Positions 46,358 through 58,107 of a stretch of 64,000 nt of DNA are shown here, in pieces. The notes under the pieces were generated by a model. The model was not told where the DNA came from. It made no database searches and saw only the letters and a list, made by a program, of their open reading frames with translations. The translations under genes and the position numbers were made by a program. Numbering within the stretch: the first letter of the stretch is position 1; every line of letters starts with the position of its first letter. This DNA comes from Alligator mississippiensis (lineage: Eukaryota; Chordata; Crocodylia; Alligatoridae), in contig NC_081824.1 of NCBI RefSeq assembly GCF_030867095.1, forward strand, positions 92,249,882 to 92,313,881. The letters are read 5' to 3'.

Positions 46358-47325
46358 GGCTAGGGACAGAAGTTACACATAAGTCATCAGAAATTGGTTT
46401 AAACCTGTAACAAAACAGAAGCTCAGTGCACATAAACCAGTTTCAAAATGACCAAAACTGGTTTAAGGAAAACCTGGTTGGATGTAGTATCACACTTATC
46501 TGATTTGGATCAAACCAGTTTATGAAACTTCTGTCCCAGGCCCCTTCCTGATTCAAGTTCAGTCACAGTCCCCCAGCATCCCAGCATGCTTTCCAGCCCT
46601 GGGCTGGGCTGGGCTGAGCTGTCTGCTCCAACAGAGAAGGGCTGGGCCAGGGGAGGCAGGGACTGCACACCCCCCTAGGCAAATCCAGGCTGGGGTATGG
46701 GGTGAGGGAGGGGGGTTAAACTTCCCTTTCCCCAAGTACAGAGCGATGCTGCCCTGCTAAAAACTTACTGCAGGCTGCAACTGTGGTCTACAAATAGATA
46801 TCTGTGGTCCCAGAGATACCTGCAAGGAGGAAGAGGAAGTGATGAGCAACCCTGCAGAGTCCTGCTGTTGTGATTCTAAACTGCAAATCCCAATGACCTC
46901 GGGGGCAGCAGGAAGAGGAAGTGAACACAGTCTGTGCTGGCTTCCTACCAGAGAGCTATGCTCTGGTGTCCCCTGGTTTCTGGCCTGAGCCACTACCAGG
47001 GTCGGGCAATTATTTTGGGCAGAGGGCCGCTTACTGAGTTTTGGCAAGCCATCGAGGGCCACACGACAGGCAGCCCAGGGCAGATAAATATTAATTTTCT
47101 AAATTTTTTAGGGGCCCCACAGGCCAGAAAGAATGGCCTGGCGGGTCGCATCTGAGCCCCGAGCCACATTTTGCCCACCCCTGCACTACAGTTATGTGGC
47201 TGCATTCCCTGAATCAAAAGTGAATGTCTCTCCATTTGTTTCTCAGTTTAATCTCTGCAGTTTAGACTAACCTGCAAAGACTGAATTGAATCAGCCTCGG
47301 GCTTGTTGAATGTCTGTACTTAGCC
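46358..47325 (+). mobile_element. MITE family A, copy 4, long variant with nested hAT
   Basis: The left part (46358-46450) runs from CTAGGGACAGAAGTTACACA through a block aligning to 25990-26070. The right part (about 47200-47325) matches the family's right half and ends ATGTCTGTACTTAGCCC. Between them lie about 540 bp of cargo, including a second inverted block (GAAACTTCTGTCCCAGGCC at 46523-46541, the inverse of the left end), and the family H hAT at 46997-47183. It may be a composite of more than one element. Confidence 0.5.
46997..47183. mobile_element. Non-autonomous hAT, family H, 187-bp copy
   Basis: Ends CAGGGTCGGGCAATTATTTT and CACATTTTGCCCACCCCTG are inverted repeats. CACTAC is repeated at both flanks (46991-46996, 47184-47189), as the remnant of an 8-bp duplication. 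It is collinear with 59163-59326 over nearly its whole length. Confidence 0.75.
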
Positions 47326-48552
47326 CTGGTGCCTAATGGAATTTTTAGAAACTTCTAGGCACATAACTTACACATCACCAAAGTACTTTAGAAAGTCCCA
47401 CTGGGTGTATCTTTTGGTGATTAAATGCTTTTAGAATCTGGCTTTTAGCCTCTCTATGACTCAGCTTCCTATTTATAAAATAAGGGTAGTACCATTCTCT
47501 GCTTCAGAGGGTTGTTTATGAGGATAATATATGAACAATTGTGAGGGGCTTAGATATTACACTAATGAGTAGCAAATACCTAAGACAGATGAGTTTAATC
47601 AGGACTATTCATCTGAGTAGTGATTTGCATGCATAAATGTTTGTAGGAAGGGGCCCTTAATTTGTACCAGTTGGGTACTACCTCTTGCATTCGATTCCTT
47701 TCTTAAATGTATTGGTTTTTTATTGATTTAGTATTACTGTTAAAAGGGCCCCTACTAAAAGTTGGGTACCTACAGATTATGATCAGCCTAAACCAGATGT
47801 GAGAGTCCAGGCTCAGAAAAAGAAATTATAACAAAGATTACTTCTTCCTTTTCACACAGGCTTGATTTTTAAAAAAAATGTTAAACTAGGGCTGTCCAAT
47901 TTTGAGTGACCAGAGGCTGTATGTCATCGCATGTGCCCCCTACTGCATTGCTCTACATTGCATGGGTCTACTGTGCTATAGGCCCCATCCTGCCACACTG
48001 CACAGTCCTCCCCCCTCACCTCTTCTGTGGCTCTATGTAGCTGGCAACTCCTGCTGCACTAAACTAGGTCCTCCAAATCCCCAAACTTCCTCAGCTATAT
48101 GGGCCCTACCACCTCACCCTTCCCCCAGGGGGAGGGAAGAGACAGAAAGCAGAACCTGGAAACCCAGAAGGACAGACAGAAACTTAATTTTGCCTTGTGA
48201 AAATCAAGTGCACTAGTTTCCTTTTCTATGGATTATATTGTTTCTGGTTTTCATAACTTGGTAATACATTTCTGCAAATAAGGTTGCTTATTGACATGGC
48301 TGTATTAAGAAATAGTCTCATGCTATCAATTCATTTGCAGCTGTAGAGGGCCTGGCAGGAAATCTGGTGGGACCATTTTTCCTTGTTCTCCCAAATACTG
48401 AGAATTCTGTGACAATGGTTTTATGGACTACACGTGCAGGACCTGGATAAGGGACGATTGTTAATAACGTACAATCTTTGCAGACTACTGTATTGATTTA
48501 CATCTTCAAAACTATATTTGCAGGAAAAAGAGATAAGTAATTATCTATGTTT
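47326..48552. other. Non-coding DNA, one hAT-like end
   Basis: A possible single hAT end, AGGGCTGTCCAATTTTGAGT, lies at about 47889, followed by a pyrimidine-rich 300-bp patch. A worn palindromic-MITE trace occurs near 47595-47665. No gene was found. Confidence 0.4.
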
Positions 48553-50270
48553 GTCTGAAGTCAGGCAGAAGGCAGGGCAGGAGTACACGCACTGCCCCCC
48601 ACTATGCCAATATATTTATGACAGGTCTTGAAGCCCGCTTCCTTTACTGCCGCCCTCTCATCCTCCCCATCTCCCTGGTATACCTAGATACATCAATGAC
48701 ATTTTCATCTAATGGACACATAGGAAAACATTTCTAGAGAAATACTACCAGGACTTTAACAACTTCCACGCTTCCATCAAACTGACTCTGGAATACTTCA
48801 CTTGGCAAATTCATTTCCTAGACACTACAGTGCAAAGGCCACAATTGCCACCACATTGTATCAAAAACGAGCCAACCACTACTGCTACCTCCATGCCACC
48901 AGCTTTCATTTAAGCACACCAGTGAATCCATAGTCTACACTCAAGCTCTGCATCATCATCTTCTCTGATCCAGCAGAATCTCTTTTGTTGTTGCCTGCAG
49001 TCCTGATCTTGAACACCTTGCATGCATTGGAAATGGCCTTTGTAACTGCTCCTGGAAAATGGCAGATAGCTCAAGGTAGCCTTTGGATACAAGTCTGCCT
49101 TTGCTTACAGGCAGCTCCCCAACCTCCAGTGACATTTCTCTAGAAACAGACTCTTACCAAGCCACTGGCCTTGCAACAGACCAGATGCCAGCTACAACCC
49201 CTCATCAACATAGACCGCATCATCACTGGGCCAAACAACATGGATTATAACATCTGGGGTTCATTCTTCTGTTCCTCTACCGATGTCATGTAAGCCAGCA
49301 GCTGCTTACAGTGCTCTTCTGCTGTTTGCATGGGACAGTCGGTGCTATCCCTACATGAAAAAATGAATGGACACCAATTTGATGTTAATTCCAGAAAGAC
49401 ACAAAAGCCTGTGGCAGAATACTTTAACCTGCCTGGAGCTTTCATCACTGAGCTTAGTCAAGTCAAGTCAAGTCAAGTCAGACCTGAGGCCACTGCAACC
49501 GTTGGGGCACCTTAGACACTGTAACCACAATCCTCCACTCTGTCCTGTGTTTGGCTAGTTTTGTGGACTCTGTCAGTTTAAGCACGGATCAGTCCTTAAT
49601 AGTGGTTCCCCAGCTCTTCTTGGGTCTACCTCTTTTTCTCTCACCCTGCATTATAGTGTCAACAAGGGAGTCCAGCCTTCTCATGATGTGTCCACACCAT
49701 TGCAGTTCTGTTGCACAACCTCCAACAACAGTTCATAGGTTCCAACATCTTGGCTGGTTTGCTGCTTGACAGACTCATTCATCATGTGCTCAGTGTACGA
49801 GACACACAGCAGTCTCCTAAAGCAGCACATTTCAAAAGCCTTTATTCTTTTCTCTAACTTCTTATTAAATGTCCATGCCTCCTAGCCATAAAGGATCATA
49901 GAGATGTCCACAGTATGCAGCAGATGTAACTTTACCTTCAGTGTAATATTGCTGCTTGTCCAGATTTTTTTTAGCTTTGTTAGCTGGCTGGTGGCAGTGG
50001 CTATTCTGGTCTTGACTTCCTTTTCAGATGTTAAGTGTTCTGTGATGGTGGTTCCCAGATATGTAAAACTTGTTACTCTTTCTAGTTTTTCATTGCCGAT
50101 CTTCACATCAACATTGCAGTTGGTGATCTTGGAGGCTACTGAGCTCAGTAATTGTTCTTAAACCAATAAAACTTTAAAAATCAACCTGACTGTAAAATTG
50201 TGGAACAAGAAATCATCCTCAGACTGGATTGTGTTAAGTATGGTCTCAACAGAGATTATGGATTTTTATT
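48553..50270 (+). mobile_element. Penelope-like retroelement remains (RT and GIY-YIG), interrupted
   Basis: Frame-shifted coding remains in + orientation. TAPHYANIFMTGLEARFL (48594-48650) is the TxxPxYANxFM..LE motif of Penelope RTs. RYINDIFI (48684-48707) is the YxDD box, with N replacing the first D. FLDTTVQ follows at about 48815. At 49329-49445 the frame reads IGQSVLSLHEKMNGHQFDVN and then KPVAEYFNLPG, which matches the GIY-YIG endonuclease core. After an inserted minus-strand LINE (49459-50137), the last Penelope block reads VEQEIILRLDCVKYGLNRD (50199-50255), the C-terminal part of the endonuclease region. Stops and frameshifts make it non-functional. The 5' edge carries TCTGAAGTCAGGCAGAAGGC, shared with 59.64-59.84 and 61.60-61.63 kb, probably the element's terminal repeat. 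RT and endonuclease identity is strong by motif; the precise clade is unknown. Confidence 0.75.
49459..50137 (-). mobile_element. LINE 3' fragment nested in the Penelope element
   Basis: Minus-strand coding remains of an APE-type LINE C-terminus. The frame 49882-50106 reads VTSFTYLGTTITEHLTSEKE and KTRIATATSQLTKLKKIWTS, the region just after the RT thumb. Further downstream, in other frames, come KRIKAFEMCCFRRLL and the basic motif QGERKRGRPKKSWG (49610-49651), typical of the C-terminal end of such proteins. The 3' end is a pentanucleotide microsatellite, five AGTCA units on the + strand (49456-49480). A 12-bp target duplication, ACTGAGCTTAGT (49447-49458) and ACTGAGCTCAGT (50138-50149), brackets it. 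The clade is unsure (RTE-like or another APE LINE); it is not CR1. Confidence 0.75.
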
Positions 50271-50587
50271 CTTAGACTAGCTTTTATAACCCTTATATCC
50301 CTCAATGGGTTAACTGCTTTGTTTATCCCTTTTGATCTTTTCAACCGACCCTTCACCTCTCCCTCCCCCCCATCCTTTCCTCTCCCTTTCCCTACCCTTT
50401 GTATTTAAATTACTTTATTCCTTTCTATTTAGTATCCTTGCTCCCGCAAGTCAATGCATAGCATCCAACTAAGTACACTACAAAAGCATATGCCTCTTAG
50501 GTGCCACCCTGCCCTATCTTATGACTTCTCAGGAACAGATTTAGAATAAAAATCAAAGCAGAGCATCTGTTTTTCTTACACCTCTAG

Positions 50588-50754
50588 GCAGAGGCATAAC
50601 TGCAGTTCTGTGCCCTGGGTAGATGCACTGCACCGGGCAACAGCAGATGCAGAGGCCGACAGAGCAGTATAGTGGCTGCTACTTTTCTAAACCCTGCAGT
50701 CAGTGTTCTGGTGGTGTGCCCCCTCAACTCCCCACTCCTTAGTTATGTTACTGT
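50588..50754. mobile_element. Short hAT-like MITE, 167 bp
   Basis: CAGAGGCATAACTGCAG at the left and AGTTATGTTACTG at the right are inverted repeats. The flanking 8-mers are only vaguely similar. Confidence 0.5.
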
Positions 50755-52020
50755 TTCTATATCTCCCCAAATATAGGAGTGATCGGCAGACCACAAAGAA
50801 CATTTCTGGACTTTGTCTTTACCAGGGAACTACAAGAGACAAAAGGATTCTAGGAAATACAGGTATTTCAAAACTCCATATAGCCACTTAGCAAAAATTA
50901 ATCTAGATGGTTTATCATTTGCCTGCCAGTTCGTGATAGCTTGTATAATTCAGAATATCAACCTCAGTGGGCTAATGGAACAAAGGCTCTCTGTAAAAAA
51001 CCTGAGTTTTTCCTTACTTAGATAAAACTCCCATTGATGTCCAAAGGAGTTTTGTATGATGAAGGATCACAGGATAGTGACCCACCTTTGTAAGAGGCAC
51101 TGCCAGAAGCTGTTTTTAAGAGCTGCCTATGATTTGTATGGTTGTGTCCATTCGGAGTAGAACATTTACAAGTTGCTGATGTTTGTCTAACTTTCACCAC
51201 TGCATTTAATGAAAGTTTTGTCATCAATTTTAATGGAAGCAGAATAAGACAGCACTAAGCGCTTTTGAGAAAAAAATCCCATCCTCGGATTTTAGACTTA
51301 ATGTGGGAAAGAGCCCCAAAATGTTGCTTGTTGATGACAGCATTAGAAAGACAGATCTTCAATTTAAACAGAAAAGCTAGTGACATGCAAGCTTCTTTTC
51401 TCCCTCTATCACACACACAGTTTTGTGAATATGAGGAATTCAGACCAGGATGAGGTGTTTCTTTCTACAGTTCAGTTCAGTCTAAAAGGGCCTATTCACT
51501 TCCTGAAACAATTCTTAAGCTGTCTTCTTTCCCCCCCTAGATTGAACACTTGGCTCTGTCTCAGGAGCATCAGGGCAGATAGATCCCATCTCTAATTTCT
51601 ATGATTCTGCAATTACTTGTATTAGTAAAGCAGGCCTGATGTTATAGTACCTGCATTCTGAACACACCCTAGCTGGTATATGCCACAGTTTCTATTTTCT
51701 TGCATAAGGGATGAAGGCATCAGAGGATTTGGCTTCATTTTTTCACCTGGAAGGCAAATGGTTAAAATCTAAGCAATACTTCACACCCATTCTATGTAGT
51801 AACACAGAAGAAGAACAATGAGCTAAAACAGTTTCTAAAGGCTACAAGAAAATAAAAATTCCCCGCTCTGTCATATAATGGAAATGAGGATCCTTCAACA
51901 GCCATCCCTTCTAATCTGTTGGCCAGTCCTTAGCGGCTTACCAAGCCTGTATTTAACCTATTTCCCTAATGGCAATTAAGAAATGTTTTCATTTCCCAGG
52001 GAGAGGATTGCCAATAAAAT
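50755..52020. other. Non-coding DNA, nothing recognised
   Basis: No gene or clear transposon. A worn palindromic trace, ACTCCCATTGATGTCCAAAG, lies at about 51028. Confidence 0.45.
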
Positions 52021-52345
52021 CTCCTTGCCTCTGTCACCCCTCCCCACCTCTGCTCACTAGTGCCCTTGCTCTCACCCTCCCCCTCAACCTCCTCTTCCTT
52101 TGCCCTAGGCATCCAAAGCATTCCGTGTGTGTTTGGGCAGCATGCAGTGAGGAAGAAATGATTAAGCAGCTGAATGTTTGAAATCCAGCTAAATGCACCG
52201 ATTATTATCTGCTTAGGGCTTTCTTATCTTGAACTGTGTGGTGTTTAATGGCAGGCCCATTGTTTTCAGCTCAAAGGTATTAATGAAGGAATCAGGGCAG
52301 CAAGCTGATGTCATAAGTGGCTGAAAGGTGACTTGCTGGATTGAT
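52021..52345. other. Possible conserved non-coding element with a strong splice acceptor
   Basis: A long pyrimidine tract (52021-52106) ends TTTGCCCTAG at 52108, a very good acceptor. A possible donor, GCA|GTGAGG, follows at 52146/52147. Downstream 52160-52330 is complex single-copy sequence with homeodomain-like AT motifs (GATTATTATC, TATTAATG). It could be an alternative exon, a conserved enhancer or both; none can be tested from sequence alone. Confidence 0.3.
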
Positions 52346-55300
52346 TTCTCTTACTCCACCCCTTTTAAAGTCCTTTCCCACTAGTACTACAGAAGGTTTA
52401 GTATTTTTAGAAGCTTGGGTAAAAAGGTTGCATTTGTATGTCTGGTAAAAGGATTGAAGAGTCTCCTAAGTATCCTGCTTAAAAGATGTACTCTTAGCTT
52501 CTGCTCTACTTTCTCACTTGATAAAGACTCCACAATGCTTGCGTGGGGCTCAGTATGAAAGCAGTCTGTCCTTGCTCCTATCTGCAGTAGGCACTGGCCA
52601 GCATGTCCTGACCTATACTGAAGGTGAGGTTTACAGTTTCTTTTTACTTTGAAGAAAAACCCATAAAAAAAGTGATGTTACCAAGATTTGCTTCTTGATA
52701 TGGGAATTTTGCAGTAAGGCAGTTAGTTCATTCTTCTTCCAACAGAAAATAGGATATTTTAAAGAAAAATGAGTCCACATAATCAAGTGTCAGTTTTACC
52801 TTTTACAATATCCAAAAGTTAAAATGATGTTTATTCCAAAAAGTGCATTGTCTGTTAAAAACACATTTCAGCACAATTTGTACAATCAGAGTCCACCGTT
52901 TATATCTGAAATGTGGTGGTGATAGGCATATTAAGTTTTAGCATTAAATGACACAGCCAGAGTGTGAGAAAAAATTTGAAGCAATTTACATTTCACCCTG
53001 GATGTTTTTTATGTGACCTTATCCCCTGTCCGTTATTTTTTTTCCTATGGCCTTGAAGACTGCACCCACAATTCTTTGTTTTGAACCAATTAAATCATAA
53101 TTAATATTCTCACAAAAATTATCTTTGAACCATTTGGCTTTCCCAAAAAAGTTAAGAATTACACTGTTTTTTTCTACATACCAAGCTAAGTTGTTTTTTT
53201 TTTTTAAATCTGTTACTCAGTTTCTAAATTCTTGTGGCTTGGAATTGGAACAATTAAAGAAAAACTGTTTTTAAGTTATGGTGCTGCAGGGTAGCAGATA
53301 AAGAGCTCAGAATGGGCCTCAGATCAGAATGAAAAGCATACATCTTGGTTCTTTTGCTTTTTAATGAGACAGCTTTTTCTGTAACACATAATTTAATCTG
53401 CATCTTTGCAACTGCACTTAAAATTAATGTCTGTGCTGGTGTGTGATTAGTGATTTAGGACTTTTGTTTTATCCAAGTGAATGAGTGAAGTCTTTTTTTT
53501 TTTGGTTCTTCTGTTTCAGTTCAATTTCAGTCTGTTGGGCATGCATGCAGCAGGTTTGACCACCCATTGGAAAACTTTGTGATCACTTGAAGGATCTGTC
53601 TGAGTAGCTCATTAGCAAAGACTAGATAGCAGAAGAGAAAGTGAAGGGAGGAAAAGAGAATGGTATTTAATATTAATAGTCTGTTTAATAGCAGCTAGGC
53701 AACATATATCAGTGGGAATAATATATTCTGTCACCAGAAAAGGAACGAACTGGATTACCGTACATTTATGTTTCTCTACCCAGCTCACCTTAGCTTATAA
53801 TTATTTCTTGCCTTTGTCATCAAAATATCTAAAATAAAGTCTAATAACTGTAACTATTTAACTTAGACAAAAGAAAATAGGTTTTTAAAAAAAAATCAGT
53901 AATAGAGGACTGATTTGCTAGCCCAAAATCTGCTCCATCATGACAAATGAGAGTGATAACACTTTTCCTTTCAAATTATAACGATTTGACATTCTTATTT
54001 TCTTCCCTTTCCTTAACAAAGGAAAGTGTTAAAAATCATTAAGCATGTTATTAAAAGCATTTAATAATTAACTAAAACCATTAATAGTCTCTGCATTTCT
54101 GATTTAAGCCTATAATTTTCTAAGACTTGGCATAGAAAGCATTGAAATATAAGGTTACCAAACTGAAGCAGTCTGTCTGAAATAAGTAAAAAGGATAGAT
54201 CTTTTTCTGATACATTCTAAAGCCATCTTGACCAGAATTTCATACCTTAAAACTGGTATTTTAGAACTTTTTTAAAGGTCGTCATTATCAATCAAAATTG
54301 GAGGGAACATGCTTTATCTCTCATAAATGTGCCATTACCATCACATCTAAAATACTGAATCCATCTCTTCTCACAAAATTGCTTTGAGATTTTCTCTATC
54401 AAAAGTGTTTCATGAACTATTCAATAGTTTTAGCCCATTGTGTATCAACCAACTGGGTGAAATTTTGTTTGCTGAACTTATCTTATACCTAAGAGGAGGA
54501 AGAAGGTTCTGTTTAAAGGTCAAAGTGTTTCAGGTATGAATTCAGTGTGATTTTACTCTGTGTTCCCCACCCTACCCTACCCTACCCAAGAACTCGGACT
54601 TTAGGCACTTTTAAAATGTTTTATATTTTTAGTTCATTTAGATAAAAATACTTAAAACTATTAAATGTTAAATTAAATAGCGAAGAATTTTTTTTACATC
54701 ATGTTTTGAACAAAAATATGATGTTCATTGTGGGAAGTAATACAACACTCAAGGTTGTAGTCTCTTCAAGAGTTGATAAAATTCAAGAAACATAACTTGA
54801 TGATGATTAATTTATATAGTGTCCTGTATGGAGGCATTGCTATGTGTCTTTCAGGTAGATAAGACCTGATTCTTGTTTCAACACACTTGCCATCCAAGGC
54901 CCATTTTTTTCAAATGTGTGTATAAATAGTAGGTTCACTTAAACTGTCCATGTATGTCAAGTTTCTTACATCTGTACTCACTTTTTAATCTATTTCATTG
55001 GCTATTATATTATTTTAAATAAGTGTTGTTATATAGAATGTAGGAAGAATACAATAGCTGCTTTTCCTAGCATAAATTGAGAAATGTGAGTGGTATTTTT
55101 TGCTTGACAGTGTGCAAAAAGCCTAAGCTAGTTCTGGCAATTATCTTTTGTGTATGGAATAACTGTCAAGCTGACTTACCTTCTCTAGTGTTACATTTAT
55201 TTGCTTACCATTCAAACTGAGAAGAAAATAGCGATGATCAAATCATGTGGTAATTTGAAGGGAAAAGTGTCATCTCTCTTCTCATTTGTTGTGATGCTGA

Positions 55301-55427
55301 TCTTGGACTAAATTAAAACTGTTGCTGCTGACATTACTTTCAAGTCTGGAAAATTTAATCAGGAAAGTCCTTGGTAGCTATAAATTTGTGGCAACAATCC
55401 CTAATTCATCTTGTAATTTTATGACAG
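52346..55427. other. AT-rich non-coding DNA, transposon-poor
   Basis: No transposon or gene was recognised. 53280-53470 is another candidate conserved segment (complex, TAAT-rich). A short (CCCTA)4 tract lies at 54570-54589. Confidence 0.45.
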
Positions 55428-55500
55428 GCTCTGAATTGCCTGCATTTGGCCAGGGATCACCTCAGTGGACCGTTGATGAAAGAAGAGAGGGAATATGAAG
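55428..55500 (+). CDS. Candidate internal exon, 73 bp
   Basis: The sequence after ATTTTATGACAG (acceptor, 55427) is open in frame 1 for 24 codons, reading A-L-N-C-L-H-L-A-R-D-H-L-S-G-P-L-M-K-E-E. It ends at AAG|GTCAGT (55500/55501), a good donor. Phase 0 at its start is compatible with the phase-0 end of the micro-exon at 1429-1469. The acceptor's pyrimidine tract is weak, and an open frame of this length occurs by chance about one time in three, so support is modest. Confidence 0.25.
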
Positions 55501-57800
55501 GTCAGTTGCAGTGACTTCTTTTTCCTTCCTTACATATTGTTACAGATCTTAACCTATATGGTATCATTTATTTAACAGAACTTTTCTGTTCTGTTTCATA
55601 TATAATGGAAGATGAATGTTTTTCCTTTTGGTTTATCTCTTCTTTCCCCTCATTATTTATAAATATTCTATATTGGAAGCCTCCCATGGAAAAAAATGCA
55701 TCCCTGTAGGAACAGCCAAACAAAAATCACACATTTATCCTGATAGTTTTACATTCCTATCTTTAATTGGATATTAGAATAACTTTATTGGATTTTGTAC
55801 ATGTGCATATATTTGAGAGTAGAATTTGGCTCGATATGTGCATGCATCTGAAAACTAGCCAAATGCCTCAGCTGCACATAGCTGCAAACCTTCTTAATAC
55901 CATGTGTAACTAACTATATGGTAATGAATCCCTCATCAGAGTGAAAGAAAATTGAGATTCTAACATCAGAAAAACAGCATTAGGAAATTGAATTGAGAAT
56001 CGTCAACAGCTAAGTCAAAATGACTTCTGTTTATTGAACCCAGTACAAAATGACCTCCAAAACAAATGGCTCCCACAAGACAAAATGCAGGATTTTCTAA
56101 TGGTATTTATAGCATAGTGATTACATTTATTAGTGGTTTATTAACAAAAGGGTGTGGGGTAACTAATAAATTATCGTTGTCTTTTTCTGTCCTGCGCTAT
56201 ATCTCCTTATTCCTCCTTCTTTGTGAATTTTTTAAAATGTGCTTGTTAACACTATTTTCTCTTTTTCAAAATAGTTTTACCTCCTCTTACCTCATTAGTT
56301 CTCCTCCCTCAGGCCCTTTTCTGTCTTGCTTTTCTCTCTTTGGCTTCTTACTTGTCTCTTTCCACATCCTTCCCTTGTTCTTTTCTTTTCCTTTTTGGCT
56401 TTCACTCTTCCTTAGAAGGCTTTTAAGCTTGAATTCTTTTCAAAGTACAATTATCTTACCACCTTGGATTTGTTTTTCCTAACTCAGCAGTTGCCAGAAT
56501 GAGTAACTATGGAGCTCAACATGACTGAAGCTTTGTAAAGAACAAGTGTGTTGACACTTCTCCAGAAACAAAAGAAATTTTGGGAGGTAAAGCCACCCAG
56601 TCCATCAGCTCACCAACCTCACCTCAGTTACAGCAGGAAGCCCTGCTATTCTTGATAAGGTTGAATCACGAATCTCTTGATAACCTCTGGGTTGCCTTCC
56701 TTAATAGCAAATTAAAACCAAAAAAATCTTCTGTAGAGGAAAAACAGGTAGTGAGAGAAACAATAGCAAGGAAAGTTTTGGAGGGAAAGCTTGGAGCCAG
56801 TTTACTTTTCAAAGTAATTTAATTAAAAATAACTATAAGACTTTCCTTTTGGTTGTTTTTTTGTTTGTTTATTTTTGTTTGCTTTTTTTTAAAATTACCA
56901 TAGTTAGTGTATACTAACATATAAAATCTTTAAACATATGTTTCTATCAGATTCTCAATTTAGGGAATATTGGATGCCATTTTTTTTTTTAAATAGGCTG
57001 CTGAATGGCATACAAATTTTCAAGCTCTGTCAATGGCAGACATTAAGAACTCAATATTCTCCCACAGTCCCCCCAGCTCAGTAACAGAGGCATAGGCAAA
57101 ACTGTGCAGGAACCAAAATTACTGTTTCATAGGAAATGTTGTGTTTTTTCTAATTTGTTTATTCTGAAACAAAATTAAAATAAAATCAAAGTGTTCCTCA
57201 AAAACATTTTCTGAAAATAATTAGTCTAATTTCAATTTCAAGCAATCACTTTATAACATAAAAGAAAAGAAATTGCAGAAGGGAAATTAATATAAAAAAT
57301 CAAAATGAAACATTTGTCAAAATGTTACTCTTAGTAAAATACTTTTCCCCCCAGTTTTTTCCCTCCTAAATGAAATTTCATCAAAATGTATACATTTCCA
57401 TAAAAAGTTTATTTTTCAACAATATAGCATTTTCTGATGGAACAATTCACTGAACACCTACCCGATCCTTTAGGTACCTATTAATATGTGTAATGCAACA
57501 GTCAAACAAAAAAATCTGACAAAGTCAACTCATTCCACCTAAAAATATAAAAGAATACATAGCCACTAGAAAATACAAAAACAAAATTCTAGCATGCATA
57601 GTAAACCATTTTGTCCCTCGATCTGTCCTTTCATTAAAAGCCTAAAAAAAGGATGAATTCAGTAGTGATCTGGGAAGATAAAAAATACTTAGTTCTAGCA
57701 GACCTGAGTCAATGTTCCTTCAGGGAGGACACTGTGCCATCATTTGCTACTCATCCGTATCAGGGAAGTTCCTGATCAAGCAGTTTAGGACACACAGTGA
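55501..57800. other. AT-rich non-coding DNA
   Basis: No supported gene. The 138-codon frame at 56066-56482 is a pyrimidine-rich low-complexity artefact (leucine/serine/phenylalanine-rich). Confidence 0.5.
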
Positions 57801-57805
57801 AGCAG

Positions 57806-58036
57806 GAGGGGTCAACCTGAGACACGTGTGGCACAGGGGGCCTCCATTTGGCACACAGCAGATTGCGGAGGGACAGGCAGCACATCAGCAGATAGAACAG
57901 GGAGCAGAAAGCATAGCAGCAAATCAGGTAGTGAGCAGAAAGAGCAGCAGATTGGGTAGGGGAAAAGGATTGGAGAGGCACTAGGCAAGAGTGAGCAGCT
58001 GCTATGTGGCACACCTGCCAAAAAGTTTGAGCATGT
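57806..58036. mobile_element. Probable hAT-like element
   Basis: Left end AGGGGTCAACCTGAGACACG and right end GCCAAAAAGTTTGAGCAT are weak inverted repeats, with GTGTGGCAC near the left and GTGGCACAC near the right. Similar 8-mers, GTGAAGCA and GTGAAGAA, lie just outside. The interior is an AGCAGA-rich purine tract. Confidence 0.4.
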
Positions 58037-58107
58037 GAAGAAAAAGGGTTTCTGATACTACAATCCTGTAACTTGTTACATAGGCAAAGATTTGCATCCA
58101 CATGAGC

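Noticed and set aside
48902..49092. Minus-strand 60-codon frame
   Set aside because: A shadow of the Penelope-like coding remains.
54570..54589. (CCCTA)4, telomere-like
   Set aside because: Only four units, with a CCCTA rather than CCCTAA period; ordinary simple repeat.
56066..56482. 138-codon frame with hydrophobic stretches resembling membrane segments
   Set aside because: A pyrimidine-rich low-complexity tract; no acceptor/donor or homology to support an exon.
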